NCBI RefSeq assembly: GCF_013364215.1
Contig: NZ_CP054923.1
Coordinates: 186,001 to 250,000 of the forward strand
Length of the DNA stretch: 64,000 bases
Reading direction: 5' to 3'
DNA from: Verrucosispora sp. NA02020
GTDB taxonomy: Bacteria > Actinomycetota > Actinomycetes > Mycobacteriales > Micromonosporaceae
Shown one piece after another: positions 25,860-34,509 of this stretch. Each line of letters opens with the position of its first letter. Position 1 is the stretch's first letter. Below the pieces are notes generated by a model. The model was not told where the DNA came from. It did no database searches and worked only from the letters and a program-made list of their open reading frames with translations. A program made the translations under genes and the position numbers.

Positions 25860-26699
25860 GTGCCGTCGCTCTTCGCCTCATACCTGCGCGTGTACGAGCC
25901 GCTGACCGCCTTCGATCGCGATCGTCAGGCGTACTGGCGGCGCTACGTCGAGCAGGGGCGGGCGGTGGCGCCGGTGGAGGGACCGGTACGGCAACGGACC
26001 TCGGTGATCGAGGCGCTCGGTGCCGGCTGGACCCGGCTGCCCGACCTGCCCGACGAGGCGTACGTGCTGGAGACGGACGAGACGCTGCTGGTGTGCCCGT
26101 GGAACCTGCGCATCCGGGTGGCCGAGGCCGCGCTGAGCGCCCGGGACGGGGTGCCGGCGGTGCTCGCCGACGCGTTCGTGCCGCCGGTGCTGGCCGGGCA
26201 GGCCAAGGCCGTGGTGGAGGACTGGCGCAGCGGGGCCCGGGTGCTGGAGCACGGCGTACCCCGGGTGCACGAGCAGATCGCCACCTGGGGGGTGCCGCTG
26301 CGCTGGTTCGTGCTCTTCGAGGCGCAGGAGCGTCACCACGTGACCGCACCGGAGCGTCGTGCGTTGCGCTTCCGGACGGAGATCTCGAAGGCCCGCCGCC
26401 GGTCGTCGCGTGCGCTGTCGGTGCTGCGCAAGTCGGTGGGGGAGGCGCCCATCACCGAGGCGGTCGAGGAGGCCGCCCGGTGGCTGGAGGAGTTCCACCC
26501 CCGCTCGGTGGTGGAACTGGACTACGGGGGTCTGGTCGAGTTGCTCTCCGACGAGACGCTCGCCGAGGACGACTCGGCGGAACTCGTCGCCACGGGACTC
26601 GCCGGACTGTCGCGTGGTGAGGCCGAGGAGGCGTCTGCGGCGTACGACAAGCTCGTTGCGCGCTGGCGGGCCGTGCAACTTCTAGAACGCTGCAACTAG
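25860..26699 (+). CDS. Conserved actinobacterial protein upstream of bldC
   Basis: 279 residues, GTG start 25860, with GGGAGG 9 bases before. No transmembrane segment. The sequence has FASYLRVYEPLTAF at its start, VLVCPWNLRIR-like strands in the middle (TLLVCPWNLRIRVAEAAL) and a helical, Arg/Glu-rich C-terminal half. I recognise it only as a conserved uncharacterised protein from actinobacterial genomes. It precedes bldC by 252 bases in the same direction. Confidence 0.7.
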   Translation: MPSLFASYLRVYEPLTAFDRDRQAYWRRYVEQGRAVAPVEGPVRQRTSVIEALGAGWTRLPDLPDEAYVLETDETLLVCPWNLRIRVAEAALSARDGVPAVLADAFVPPVLAGQAKAVVEDWRSGARVLEHGVPRVHEQIATWGVPLRWFVLFEAQERHHVTAPERRALRFRTEISKARRRSSRALSVLRKSVGEAPITEAVEEAARWLEEFHPRSVVELDYGGLVELLSDETLAEDDSAELVATGLAGLSRGEAEEASAAYDKLVARWRAVQLLERCN

Positions 26700-26951
26700 T
26701 CCGCTTTTGCCCAAATTTCGGGCTGCAACATGAGGCGTGCTCGTAGTTGTTGCGTCACGAACCGTGACTATGAGTCCGAATAAGGTACTTTCTGGCGTGT
26801 AATAGTCGTATAAATCGGGCATGGTTCATCCGTCCGTCTAGGGACGTTCGGCCGTTCGGCCCATGTCGGACATCGGGGACTAGCCGGACCATGGGAGACG
26901 CGTCGGCCGGCGGGACCCCGGCCGATGTCTCTACATGTGGAGGAGTGACCG

Positions 26952-27161
26952 ATGGCATCGCGAACGCACGAACCAGAGCCGCTACTCACACCGGCCGAGG
27001 TGGCGTCGATGTTCCGTGTCGACCCGAAGACGGTGACCCGCTGGGCGAAGGCCGGCAAGCTGAGCGCCATCCGGACCCTGGGCGGCCACCGCCGGTATCG
27101 CGAGTCCGAGGTCAGGGCGCTGTTGCAGGGGCAGATCCCGCAGCAGCGTCAGGGGGACTGA
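26952..27161 (+). CDS. bldC: BldC-type MerR-like DNA-binding protein
   Basis: 69 residues, ATG 26952 after GGAGGAGTGACCG. The sequence around LLTPAEVASMFRVDPKTVTRWAKAGK and TLGGHRRYRESEVRALL is the compact winged-helix of BldC, which in Streptomyces binds direct repeats and delays development. No effector domain, as expected. The 252-bp upstream region is relatively A/T-rich and contains TCACGAACCGTGA, a short inverted repeat. The gene is followed by a perfect terminator. Confidence 0.93.
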   Translation: MASRTHEPEPLLTPAEVASMFRVDPKTVTRWAKAGKLSAIRTLGGHRRYRESEVRALLQGQIPQQRQGD

Positions 27162-27187
27162 CCGGCTGGTAGATAGCAGAGACACCA

Positions 27188-27223
27188 CGAAGGGCGACGG
27201 ATTCTCGAATCCGTCGCCCTTCG
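27188..27223. terminator. Intrinsic terminator after bldC
   Basis: CGAAGGGCGACGGATT (27188-27203) pairs perfectly with 27208-27223 around a CTCG loop. Usable in both directions between bldC and the convergent oxidoreductase gene. Confidence 0.9.
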
Positions 27224-27261
27224 ACATGTCCCGACCCGGCGGCCGGGTCGGCGTACCGGCC

Positions 27262-27642
27262 TCAGCCGGTCAGCTCGACCCGGATCCCCACCGTGCCGCC
27301 GGTGCCCCGGCGGAGTCGGCTGCCGAGCAGCGTCAGCCGCCCGATCACTCGGTACTTCTGCTTGATCAGCCCCCGGATGCGATCGGTCGCTCCGGGGTCG
27401 TAGAGGCTCGCCCGGGCGGGCACCGCCTCGCCATGGGGTCGACCGCGCACGTCGCACGGCGCCACCGTGACATCCCCACTGCGCCGGATCCGCTTCACCT
27501 TGCCGGCATCCGCCGCAGACCACACCGCCAGGGCGTCGCCGTCGCGTACCGCCCAGACCGGGGTCGGCACCGCGCGGCCGTCCTTGCGGAAGGTCGTAAG
27601 GAGTATGTACTTCTCCGCCGAGAGGCGGTCCAACGTGGTCAC
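27262..27642 (-). CDS. PPOX-class (F420/FMN-dependent) oxidoreductase
   Basis: 126 residues, GTG start 27640-27642. YILLTTFRKDGRAVPTPVWAV and VKRIRRSGDVTVAPCD are typical of the split-barrel pyridoxamine-oxidase-like family that in actinobacteria often uses F420. Size is normal. The physiological substrate is not predictable. Divergent from the methyltransferase across 55 bases. Confidence 0.8.
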   Translation of the reverse strand: MTTLDRLSAEKYILLTTFRKDGRAVPTPVWAVRDGDALAVWSAADAGKVKRIRRSGDVTVAPCDVRGRPHGEAVPARASLYDPGATDRIRGLIKQKYRVIGRLTLLGSRLRRGTGGTVGIRVELTG

Positions 27643-27697
27643 GCCGCCCAGGATACGGGCGTCGCGCGCGACTGAGCAGCCCGTTAGCGTTAAGGAC

Positions 27698-28474
27698 GTG
27701 ACGGGGGAACCACGGATCGGTGACGTCTTCGGAGAACTGCTGCGCGACGCGCTGGCGGTGGCGACCGGGGTCGGTCCCCGGCCGCTGGCCGGCGGGCGGC
27801 TGCCCCGACCGGTCATCGAGATCATCGAACGGGACGACGGGCTGGTCAACGGCGCGCCCGCCGCCCACTACCTGGCCGGGCCGCAGGAGTGGCAACCACA
27901 CGACCACCGGGCCGTGGACCGGGTGCGGGGCGCGACACTGGACGTCGGCGTCGGCGGCGGCCGGATCGCGCTGCTGTTGCAGGAGCGCGGCGTACCCGTG
28001 ACCGGGCTGGACGTCTCGCCCGGCGCGCTCGCGGTGTGCCGTCGTCGGGGCGTACGCGATCTGGTGCACGGCACGGTCGACGAGCACTGCGCCGACGGGC
28101 GGCGCTACGACACGTTCCTGTTGCTCGGCAACAACCTGGGCCTGTTCGAGGGTCGGGAGCGCGCACCCGCCTTCCTGGCGGCCCTGGCCGCGATGGCCAA
28201 CCCCGGGGCGCAGGTGATCGCGCACGGCACCGACCCGTACGGCACCACCGATCCGCTGCACAGCCGCTACCACGAGCGCAACCGTCGACGGGGCCGCCTC
28301 GGCGGGCAGCTCCGGCTGCGGCTGCGCTACCGCGAACTCGGTACGCCCTGGTTCGACTACCTGGTCTGCTCGCCGGGCGAACTCGCCGACCTGGTCCGGG
28401 GCACCGCCTGGCGACTGACCGACGTGGACGACCGGGACGCCCCGTACTACCTCGCCACCCTGCGCCTGAGCTGA
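27698..28474 (+). CDS. Class I SAM-dependent methyltransferase
   Basis: 258 residues from GTG 27698 preceded closely by AAGGA. The Rossmann motif I is ATLDVGVGGGRIALLL, followed by the acidic end of strand 2 in VTGLDVSPGALA and the later loop TFLLLGNNLGLFEG. There is no substrate-specific domain. It ends in a short duplication (CGCCTGAGCTGAGCGC repeated 23 bases on), just before the 54-bp element C. Confidence 0.75.
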   Translation: MTGEPRIGDVFGELLRDALAVATGVGPRPLAGGRLPRPVIEIIERDDGLVNGAPAAHYLAGPQEWQPHDHRAVDRVRGATLDVGVGGGRIALLLQERGVPVTGLDVSPGALAVCRRRGVRDLVHGTVDEHCADGRRYDTFLLLGNNLGLFEGRERAPAFLAALAAMANPGAQVIAHGTDPYGTTDPLHSRYHERNRRRGRLGGQLRLRLRYRELGTPWFDYLVCSPGELADLVRGTAWRLTDVDDRDAPYYLATLRLS

Positions 28475-28517
28475 GCGCCGAGGGCCGCCTGAGCTGAGCG
28501 CCTGGGTGCCGCCGGAT

Positions 28518-28571
28518 GTTAGGAAGGGTCCCCTGCTATGCCTTAGGCGTTAGCAGGGGACCCTTCCTTGA
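28518..28571. repeat. 54-bp palindromic element, copy C
   Basis: The arms AGGAAGGGTCCCCTGCTA (28521-28538) and 28551-28568 are perfectly complementary around a 12-base loop containing AGGCGT. It has the same length and layout as copies A and B, and lies between convergent genes where it may also terminate transcription. Confidence 0.9.
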
Positions 28572-28580
28572 TCCGAAGGC

Positions 28581-28877
28581 TTAGACCTGGACGGTCGGGG
28601 GGAGCTGCTCGGGCGGCAGGCCGCCGTCGCCGTCGACGACCTCGTCGGGCTGACCGTCCTCGTCGATGTCGACCATCGTGACGTCCACCTTGCCGTCGCC
28701 GTCGGTGTCGAACTGGAACAGGTCGGCCTTGCCGTCACCGTCGGTGTCGACCACCCAGACGTCGGTACGGCCGTCGTTGTTGGTGTCGGCGCGCAGCAAC
28801 TCGATGCGCTCGTCGCCGCGCGTCTCGACGGTCTCCTGGGTGCCCGAGTCGCCCGTGGTCTCCGGTGCCTGGCTCAT
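28581..28877 (-). CDS. DxDxDG-repeat (calcium-binding-like) small acidic protein
   Basis: 98 residues from ATG 28875-28877 with GGAAGGA about 7 bases before. Four tandem loops of the DxDxDG type, DTNNDGRTD, DTDGDGKAD, DTDGDGKVD and DIDEDGQPD, resemble EF-hand or thrombospondin-3/dockerin calcium loops. There is no signal peptide, so unlike most such repeats it is likely cytosolic. Function unknown; calcium binding is inferred from the loops. Confidence 0.75.
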   Translation of the reverse strand: MSQAPETTGDSGTQETVETRGDERIELLRADTNNDGRTDVWVVDTDGDGKADLFQFDTDGDGKVDVTMVDIDEDGQPDEVVDGDGGLPPEQLPPTVQV

Positions 28878-29070
28878 CTGTTCGTCCTTCCCTTTGGCTG
28901 TCGGCGGTCTGTACCCGATCCCGTCCGCCCCCACGCATCGGGCCCGGTCGGTGCTGCATAGGGTCGCAGCATGACTGAGCGGAGCGTACGGGCCGGTTGC
29001 GGCGTTGCGGCGATCCCGCGCGTCGACGGCGTCGGAGAGCGTGTCGTCGTCACCCTGCGGTGGTGGCACC

Positions 29071-30003
29071 ATGACTGAACGATTCGTGGTGGTGGGTGCC
29101 GGCACCATGGGCCTCGGCATCGCGTACGTGGCGGCCGGCGCCGGCCACACGGTGGAACTGGTCGAGGTGGACCGGGAACGCGGTGCGGAGGCAATGATCC
29201 GGCTCGCCGAGCTGTGGGACCGGGGCGTCCGGCGCGGCAAGTTGACCGTGGGGCAGGCCGCCGCGAACCAGGAACGCGTCACCCTGCGGGCGGGCCTGGC
29301 CGAGGTGGCTGCGGAGCCACAGGTGATCGTGGAGGCGGTGCCGGAACGGCGCGACCTGAAGCGGGCCGTGCTGGCCGAGGCGGAGGCGCTGCACCCGGCC
29401 CTGTTGGGCAGCAACACCTCCAGCATCCCGATCGCCGAGCTGGCCCAGGGACTGCGCCGGCCCGAGCGCTTCTGCGGGCTGCACTTCTTCAACCCGGTCT
29501 GGGCGATGGCGCTGCTGGAGATCGTGGTCGGCGCGGCCACCGCGCCGGAGACCACCGCCGCCGCCGTCACGCTCGCCACCCGGCTGGGCAAGGACCCCGT
29601 GGTGGTACGCGACATGCCGGGCTTCGCCACCTCCCGGCTCGGGGTGGCCCTCGGTCTGGAGGCGATCCGGATGGTCGCCGACGGGGTGGCCGACCCGGCC
29701 GACATCGACAAGGCCATGGTGCTCGGCTACCGGCACCCGGTCGGGCCACTGGAGCTGACCGACCTGGTGGGTCTGGACGTACGCCTCGACATCGCCCGCA
29801 CCCTCCAGGCCGCGTACGGGGACCGGTTCGCGCCGCCACCGCTGCTGACCGAGATGGTGGCGGCCGGTCGGCTGGGCAAGAAGTCGGGGCAGGGCTTCTA
29901 TCACTGGGTCGACGGTGTGCGTACGGACGGCACGGCGCGGCCTGAGACGGGCGAGGGGACGCCGGGCGCGGCTTCCGCCGACCGGACGGGCGCGGTCCGA
30001 TGA
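29071..30003 (+). CDS. 3-hydroxyacyl-CoA dehydrogenase
   Basis: 310 residues from ATG 29071. The N-terminal NAD-binding GAGTMGLGIA, then LLGSNTSSIPIAELA, LHFFNPVWAMALLEIV with the catalytic His/Glu region, and the C-terminal helical domain (DPADIDKAMVLGYRHPVGPLELTDLVGL) make this a standard HAD. The last ~30 residues are a Gly/Thr-rich tail. The next gene overlaps by 4 bases, giving an adjacent dehydrogenase/hydratase pair as found in fatty-acid or phenylacetate breakdown. No further pathway genes are present to choose between them. Confidence 0.88.
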   Translation: MTERFVVVGAGTMGLGIAYVAAGAGHTVELVEVDRERGAEAMIRLAELWDRGVRRGKLTVGQAAANQERVTLRAGLAEVAAEPQVIVEAVPERRDLKRAVLAEAEALHPALLGSNTSSIPIAELAQGLRRPERFCGLHFFNPVWAMALLEIVVGAATAPETTAAAVTLATRLGKDPVVVRDMPGFATSRLGVALGLEAIRMVADGVADPADIDKAMVLGYRHPVGPLELTDLVGLDVRLDIARTLQAAYGDRFAPPPLLTEMVAAGRLGKKSGQGFYHWVDGVRTDGTARPETGEGTPGAASADRTGAVR

Positions 30004-30746
30004 GCGGCGGGCTGCGGGTCGAGGAACGCCCGGACCGGCTGGTGGTCACACTGGACCGGCCGGAGAAGCGCAACGCCATCGACGCCGACCTGATCGCCGC
30101 GCTGCACGAGGTCTGCGCCGACCTGGAGGCCCGTCCCCGGATGCTGTTGCTGACCGGCGGCACCGACGGGATCTTCGCCGGTGGGGCGGACATCGGTCAG
30201 CTACGCGAGCGGGGCCGCCTGGATGCGCTGGCCGCGATCAACTCGGCCGCCTTCGCCCGGATCCGGGCGCTGCCGATGCCGACCGTGGCGGCCGTCGACG
30301 GTCCTGCGCTGGGCGGTGGCGCCGAGCTCGCGTACGCCTGCGATCTGCGGGTCTGCACCGAGCGGGCGGTCTTCGGCCAGCCGGAGGTGCGGCTCGGCAT
30401 CCTGGCCGGTGCCGGCGCGACGCACCGGCTGCCGGCGCTGGTCGGTGAGGCTCGGGCCAAGGAACTGCTGTTCACCGGTCGCCGGGTGGACGCGGCGGAG
30501 GCGTCCCGGATCGGACTGGTCAACCGGGTGGTGGCGGGGCCGGAGGAGTTGCTGCCGGCGGCCCACGCGCTGATCGACGAGATGGCGAAGGGCTCGGCGC
30601 TGGCGCTGCGGCTGACCAAGCTCGCCGTGGACGCACCGCCCGCCGCCCATCCGCACCTGGACCTGGTCAGCCAGGCGGTGCTCTTCGAGGACGACGAGAA
30701 GTACCGCCGGATGACGGATTTCCTGGACCGGCGTCGCGGTCGCTGA
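30000..30746 (+). CDS. Enoyl-CoA hydratase/isomerase
   Basis: 248 residues, ATG overlapping the preceding stop (ATGA). Crotonase motifs: LDRPEKRNAID, the oxyanion region GIFAGGADIGQL, GGGAELAYACDLRV and the Glu in FGQPEVRLGILAGAGATHRLP. The second catalytic Glu is not obvious at the other usual position, so it may be an isomerase or hydratase. Co-transcribed with the hydroxyacyl-CoA dehydrogenase. Confidence 0.88.
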   Translation: MSGGLRVEERPDRLVVTLDRPEKRNAIDADLIAALHEVCADLEARPRMLLLTGGTDGIFAGGADIGQLRERGRLDALAAINSAAFARIRALPMPTVAAVDGPALGGGAELAYACDLRVCTERAVFGQPEVRLGILAGAGATHRLPALVGEARAKELLFTGRRVDAAEASRIGLVNRVVAGPEELLPAAHALIDEMAKGSALALRLTKLAVDAPPAAHPHLDLVSQAVLFEDDEKYRRMTDFLDRRRGR

Positions 30747-30764
30747 GACCGACCGCAGAGACCA

Positions 30765-30800
30765 CGACGGCCGCACCGGAACCCTCCGGTGCGGCCGTCG
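30765..30800. terminator. Intrinsic terminator between converging genes
   Basis: CGACGGCCGCACCGGA (30765-30780) pairs perfectly with 30785-30800 around an ACCC loop, between the enoyl-CoA hydratase and the minus-strand binding lipoprotein. Confidence 0.85.
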
Positions 30801-30812
30801 CTGTCGGATCGG

Positions 30813-32150
30813 TCAGCGGCCCAGCGCGGCCAGCGGCACGTCGGCGTCCGCCAGCGCCCGGATCACCGCGGCCGACTCGCTGAAGCCGATGAGAAGTACG
30901 GCGTCGGCACCGAAATCCTTGATCTGCTTGGCACCGTCACTGAAGTTGATCGGTGCGGCGTCGGCACCCTCGCCCGGCTCGTAGCCGAGCAGCGTCACCT
31001 TGTCGCCGCCGAACCCGGCCCGCTCCAGTTCGGCCCGGACGGCCTCTTGGAGGCCCTCGCCGTAGGCGTCCTTACGGGCCACGATGGCGATCTTCTGCGG
31101 CCCGTCGCGGAGGATCACGTCGGCCAACGCCCGACCCTGGAGGCTGTCCGGCGGCGCGGTACGGAAGTAGAGGCCCTTGTCCTCCGCGTCGGTCAGCGAC
31201 GCGGCGGTGTTCGACGGGGAGAAGAGGATGCGGCCGGCCGCCACCACGTCCGGCAGGACGGCGGCTGAGATACCGGAGGCGCCGGCCCCGATGATCACGT
31301 GCACCCCGGCACCGACGTGGCTGGCGACCGTCCGCTTGGCGACCGTCGGGTCCGTGCCGTCGTCGCCGTCGATCCAGACCACGTCCTCGTCGAGCACACC
31401 GCCGGCCGCGTTGATCTCCTTGATCGCCAGGCCCACACCGGCTGCGATCGGCGGGTACGCCAGGGCCAGGTCGCCGGTCTTGGGCAGCAGACCGCCGAGG
31501 ACGAGCGGCGCGCCGCTGGGCTGCTGGCTGCCACGCGGCGGCGCCTTCGTGCTCGCCGCCGACTCGTCCCCGGCGCCGACGAACTCCGTCTTGGCGTCGT
31601 TGAGCTGCTGGTTGTCGAAGTGCAGGGTGGCGTAACTGGCGGTGGCGGGCTCACCGGCGTCGGTGAACCCGGCGCGGGTGATCGACACGCTGCGGTACTC
31701 GATGTCGTCGCCGTCGCGGGCCAGCCGCAGGCACTGGGCGGGGGTCTCGCAGCGGGTGCCCTCGTTGGTGACGCCGACGATCTGCCGGGCGATGGCCGCC
31801 GGGTTGGTGCTGCCGGCGAGTTCCGTCGCGAGCGCGCTGATCACCACCGCGTCGTACGCCTCGGCGGCGTAGAGGAAGTCGTTCAGCCCCGGGTCCATGG
31901 ACCGGAGCCGGTTCTTGAAGTCCTCCGGCAGCGGAGTCAGGGGAGTGGTGCCCTTCATGCCGTCGACGAGGTTGGCGCGATCCTGCAACTCTTCCGGGTA
32001 CGAGTTGAGCATGTTGCCGTCCGTACCGTAGAGGCGCACCTGGTCGGCGCCCGCCTCCTCGGTCTGGTCGTTCCCGCATGCGCTGGTGGCGAGCAGGAGG
32101 GTGGCGCAGGTGGCCATGATGGCCGCCCGCAAGCCGCGTGACATGTGCAT
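30813..32150 (-). CDS. LivK-type ABC binding lipoprotein, apparent circular permutant
   Basis: 445 residues with a lipoprotein signal (LLLATSAC, Cys25). In normal proteins of this family the mature chain begins with LLPxTG..GPP..AGVxLAxxEINxAGGV and ends with YxxDGN..GTxP..FxxRL..YAAExYDAVxxxALA..CxTxxxCLxLxxxGxDIxY. Here the order is swapped: residues 37-192 are the usual C-terminal part (LYGTDGNMLNSYPEEL, YAAEAYDAVVISALA, CETPAQCLRLARDGDDIEY), a 20-residue Ser/Pro/Gly linker follows, and residues 213-445 are the usual N-terminal part (LVLGGLLPKTGDLALAYPP, AIKEINAAGGVLDED, ending ALADADVPLAALGR). Lengths match one complete lobe pair, so this looks like a functional circular permutation. No permease or ATPase is next to it. 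Confidence 0.75.
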   Translation of the reverse strand: MHMSRGLRAAIMATCATLLLATSACGNDQTEEAGADQVRLYGTDGNMLNSYPEELQDRANLVDGMKGTTPLTPLPEDFKNRLRSMDPGLNDFLYAAEAYDAVVISALATELAGSTNPAAIARQIVGVTNEGTRCETPAQCLRLARDGDDIEYRSVSITRAGFTDAGEPATASYATLHFDNQQLNDAKTEFVGAGDESAASTKAPPRGSQQPSGAPLVLGGLLPKTGDLALAYPPIAAGVGLAIKEINAAGGVLDEDVVWIDGDDGTDPTVAKRTVASHVGAGVHVIIGAGASGISAAVLPDVVAAGRILFSPSNTAASLTDAEDKGLYFRTAPPDSLQGRALADVILRDGPQKIAIVARKDAYGEGLQEAVRAELERAGFGGDKVTLLGYEPGEGADAAPINFSDGAKQIKDFGADAVLLIGFSESAAVIRALADADVPLAALGR

Positions 32151-32304
32151 CGTCGTCCTTCCTACGGCGAAGGTCCGCTGCGCAGACTAACGTGCCGTGA
32201 CGCACGGCGGGACCGTGGAGGCGTGTCTATCCGCAGGTCGCCCTCCCTAATTACGGAGAGTTACCATCGGTGGTCGCTTGACCGGGCCCCCTACCGTGCG
32301 GTGG

Positions 32305-32694
32305 GTGACCGACTCGCCACAGCAGACGTACGACGACGCCTCCGCCATCCTCAGTTCGGCGCTCGACGGCGACTCCGACGGTGTGGTCGGGACATTCGAC
32401 GCGGTGGTGGACCGGGCCGGCCTCGTCGGGGCGTACGACGTGGCGTGGTGCCTGGCCGCGACGATGGTCGGTGATCCGGTGCCGCCCGGCGCCTGCGCGC
32501 TCGACTTCCCCGAAATCGACCAGGCCGAGTACGACGCCCGCTGGGTGGCCCGTTTCGTCAGCGCGTACGCCAACTCGGACCTGGACACCGCCCGTGCCCT
32601 GTTCGGTGCGGCGGTCGCCGACGGGCTGCTGCCGGAGTGCCTGCTGACCCTCGCCGGTTCGACGGTGGCCACCCTGCGGCACCGGTCCGCCTGA
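32305..32694 (+). CDS. Conserved hypothetical protein, small acidic helical
   Basis: 129 residues from GTG 32305 (TTG 32278 is in frame). Sequence blocks such as DAVVDRAGLVGAYDVAWCLA and ARWVARFVSAYANSDLDTARALF suggest a mostly helical cytosolic protein. No motif or domain recognised. Its last 19 bases before and through the stop are repeated 32 bases downstream (32676-32728). Confidence 0.6.
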   Translation: MTDSPQQTYDDASAILSSALDGDSDGVVGTFDAVVDRAGLVGAYDVAWCLAATMVGDPVPPGACALDFPEIDQAEYDARWVARFVSAYANSDLDTARALFGAAVADGLLPECLLTLAGSTVATLRHRSA

Positions 32695-32728
32695 GCCGCA
32701 GCGCCCGGCGGCACCGGTCCGCCTGAGC
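32676..32728 (+). repeat. 21-bp direct duplication spanning a stop codon
   Basis: GCGGCACCGGTCCGCCTGAGC (21 bp) appears at 32676-32696, across the stop codon of the preceding gene, and again at 32708-32728, offset 32 bases. It looks like a short slipped-strand duplication of the 3' end. Confidence 0.8.
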
Positions 32729-32744
32729 GACAACGGCAGCCCGT

Positions 32745-33257
32745 TCAGGTGCCGGACTGGACCACCGTGGTGGCGTACCGGGACAGCAGCTCGTGCCAGC
32801 CGGCGGTCAGCGCCTGCCGGTAGCCCTCCGCGGCCTGGCCGTGCCGGTCGAAGTGCCGGTGCGCGACCTCGACCAGGGTGCCGGAGCCTTCCGGCGTGAA
32901 CAGCACCTCGACCTCGCTGGCCTGCGCCGGATCGGGCACCGGGGCGCGGTCCGCCCCGATCTGCCAGGTGAACACCAGCCGCCGGGGCGGATCCCAGGTC
33001 AGCACCCGGCCCCAGTCGCTGCGGAAGCCGTAGGGGCCGATCTCATAGAGCATGCCGCCGGCCTGCAGCTCCATGCCAAGCTCGGCCAGGGCCTCCGGGC
33101 CGGACCAGGTGTACTCCATCACCCACCAGTCGGCGAGCCTGCTGGTGAACACCGCGTAGGCCTGCTCGGGGGCGGCCGGGACGACCAGGGCGCTGTGGAT
33201 CGTGAACCGCTCGTGATCCTGTCGGATGTCGATCGGATCAGTAATCCCCTGTCCCAT
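32745..33257 (-). CDS. SRPBCC/AHSA1-like ligand-binding domain protein
   Basis: 170 residues from ATG 33255-33257. The START-like fold is suggested by the opening ALVVPAAPEQAYAVFTSRLADWW and by RVLTWDPPRRLVFTWQIG and GTLVEVAHRHFDRHG, the normal AHSA1-like order. Such proteins bind hydrophobic ligands or help chaperones. No signal peptide and no partner gene. Confidence 0.75.
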   Translation of the reverse strand: MGQGITDPIDIRQDHERFTIHSALVVPAAPEQAYAVFTSRLADWWVMEYTWSGPEALAELGMELQAGGMLYEIGPYGFRSDWGRVLTWDPPRRLVFTWQIGADRAPVPDPAQASEVEVLFTPEGSGTLVEVAHRHFDRHGQAAEGYRQALTAGWHELLSRYATTVVQSGT

Positions 33258-33442
33258 AGGCCCGGACCATACCGGCTCATGCCCGCGTGCGCAGCTTCCC
33301 GCAAGGCCGAGACCTGCCGGAAGATCCGCTTACGGGTCGATTCCGGTCCGCCACGGACATCGGCGGATGGCGGCCTCCGGAGCGGGTATCCGCGGCGCGA
33401 TGCCGCCGGGGTGGTCCAGGGCGGTGGGGCGGAGCGGAGAGC

Positions 33443-34357
33443 ATGGGCGAACAGCCGCAGGCGTCGGTACCCGGGTCCGGACAACCGCACGAGCCGCGCC
33501 TCGGGACGGGGCACCGGGACCGTCCCGGCGCAGGCGGCGGCGAGCCGGCACGGGTGGAGCCGGACGTCCTGTTGGACGTGCCGAGGGTGTCGGTCGACTC
33601 GCTCCGGCTCTCCGTCGACGGATTGGAAGCCGACCTCTCCCTGCGGGCCCGGGTGGCCGGTCTGCTGGAGGTCGACGCCGGTGCCCGCATCCGCCTGGAG
33701 GGTGTGGACCTGGACGTCACCGGGGTGCAGGCCCAGGCTCTGCTCAAGGTACGCCTGGAGAAGCTGGTCACGATCCTCGACCGCGCGCTCACCACGATCG
33801 ACCACCACCCCCAGGTGATCGACGCGTCCCGCCGGTCGAGAGATGCGAGGGACGAGCACCCCGGCCCCCCGCCGACCAGACCCACTGACAGTTCGCTGGG
33901 CGGGTACGCCACGGACCGTACGGGTGGATCACCGGCCGGTCGGGGTGCGGGGCGCGAGGGCCAGGCCGTCGGTCGGACCGCCGACGGGGTCGGTGAGGTG
34001 CCGGAACCCGGGATCGGACCACCGGGCGGAGCCACCGACGACCTCGGACAACAGGTGGGGGCGATCGGGGCGGTGGCCGGCAGGGCACGTGGCGACGCCG
34101 GTGCCGGCCCGGACCGGACGAGGCCACGCGACATCCAGCGGGACGGGCAGCGGGAAAGGTCGCAGGACGGGCCGCGTCACACCCCGCCGGGCGGGGCCGG
34201 GACGGAGCCGGGAGCGGGCACCACCGAGTCGAACGGACCCGAGCCGTCGGCGGCCCGGCAGTTGGCCGAGCAGACCGGGGAGAGCATCCTGCAGGCGGGG
34301 CGCAGCGTGTGGGACGCCATCCAGAGCGGATTGGCACAACGTCGCCAGGACGGCTGA
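33443..34357 (+). CDS. Conserved actinobacterial protein with disordered tail
   Basis: 304 residues from ATG 33443. Residues about 40-130 hold the ordered block PDVLLDVPRVSVDSLRLSVDG, then ARIRLEGVDLDVTGVQAQALLKVRLEKL, then LDRALTTIDHHPQ; I recall this block in many actinobacterial genomes without an assigned function. The remainder is Gly/Arg/Pro-rich disorder, with a short C-terminal helix SGLAQRRQDG. It ends 78 bases before the tRNA cluster. Confidence 0.6.
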   Translation: MGEQPQASVPGSGQPHEPRLGTGHRDRPGAGGGEPARVEPDVLLDVPRVSVDSLRLSVDGLEADLSLRARVAGLLEVDAGARIRLEGVDLDVTGVQAQALLKVRLEKLVTILDRALTTIDHHPQVIDASRRSRDARDEHPGPPPTRPTDSSLGGYATDRTGGSPAGRGAGREGQAVGRTADGVGEVPEPGIGPPGGATDDLGQQVGAIGAVAGRARGDAGAGPDRTRPRDIQRDGQRERSQDGPRHTPPGGAGTEPGAGTTESNGPEPSAARQLAEQTGESILQAGRSVWDAIQSGLAQRRQDG

Positions 34358-34435
34358 GCGGCGTTACCGGGGAAAGCAAAACACCGACCGGCGTTTCCGC
34401 TGGTCGGCGTTGCTGTAGCCCGGCGAAAGGCTATG

Positions 34436-34509
34436 TGGCCAGGGGCGGGGTCGAACCGCCGACCTTCCGATTTTCAGTCGGACGCTCGTACCAACTGAGC
34501 TACCTGGCC
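34436..34509 (-). tRNA. tRNA-Phe (GAA)
   Basis: The minus-strand sequence folds as a cloverleaf with acceptor GGCCAGG/CCTGGCC, anticodon loop CTGAAAA (anticodon GAA) and T-arm GGCGGTTCGACCCCGCC. No CCA is encoded beyond the discriminator A. Confidence 0.95.
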
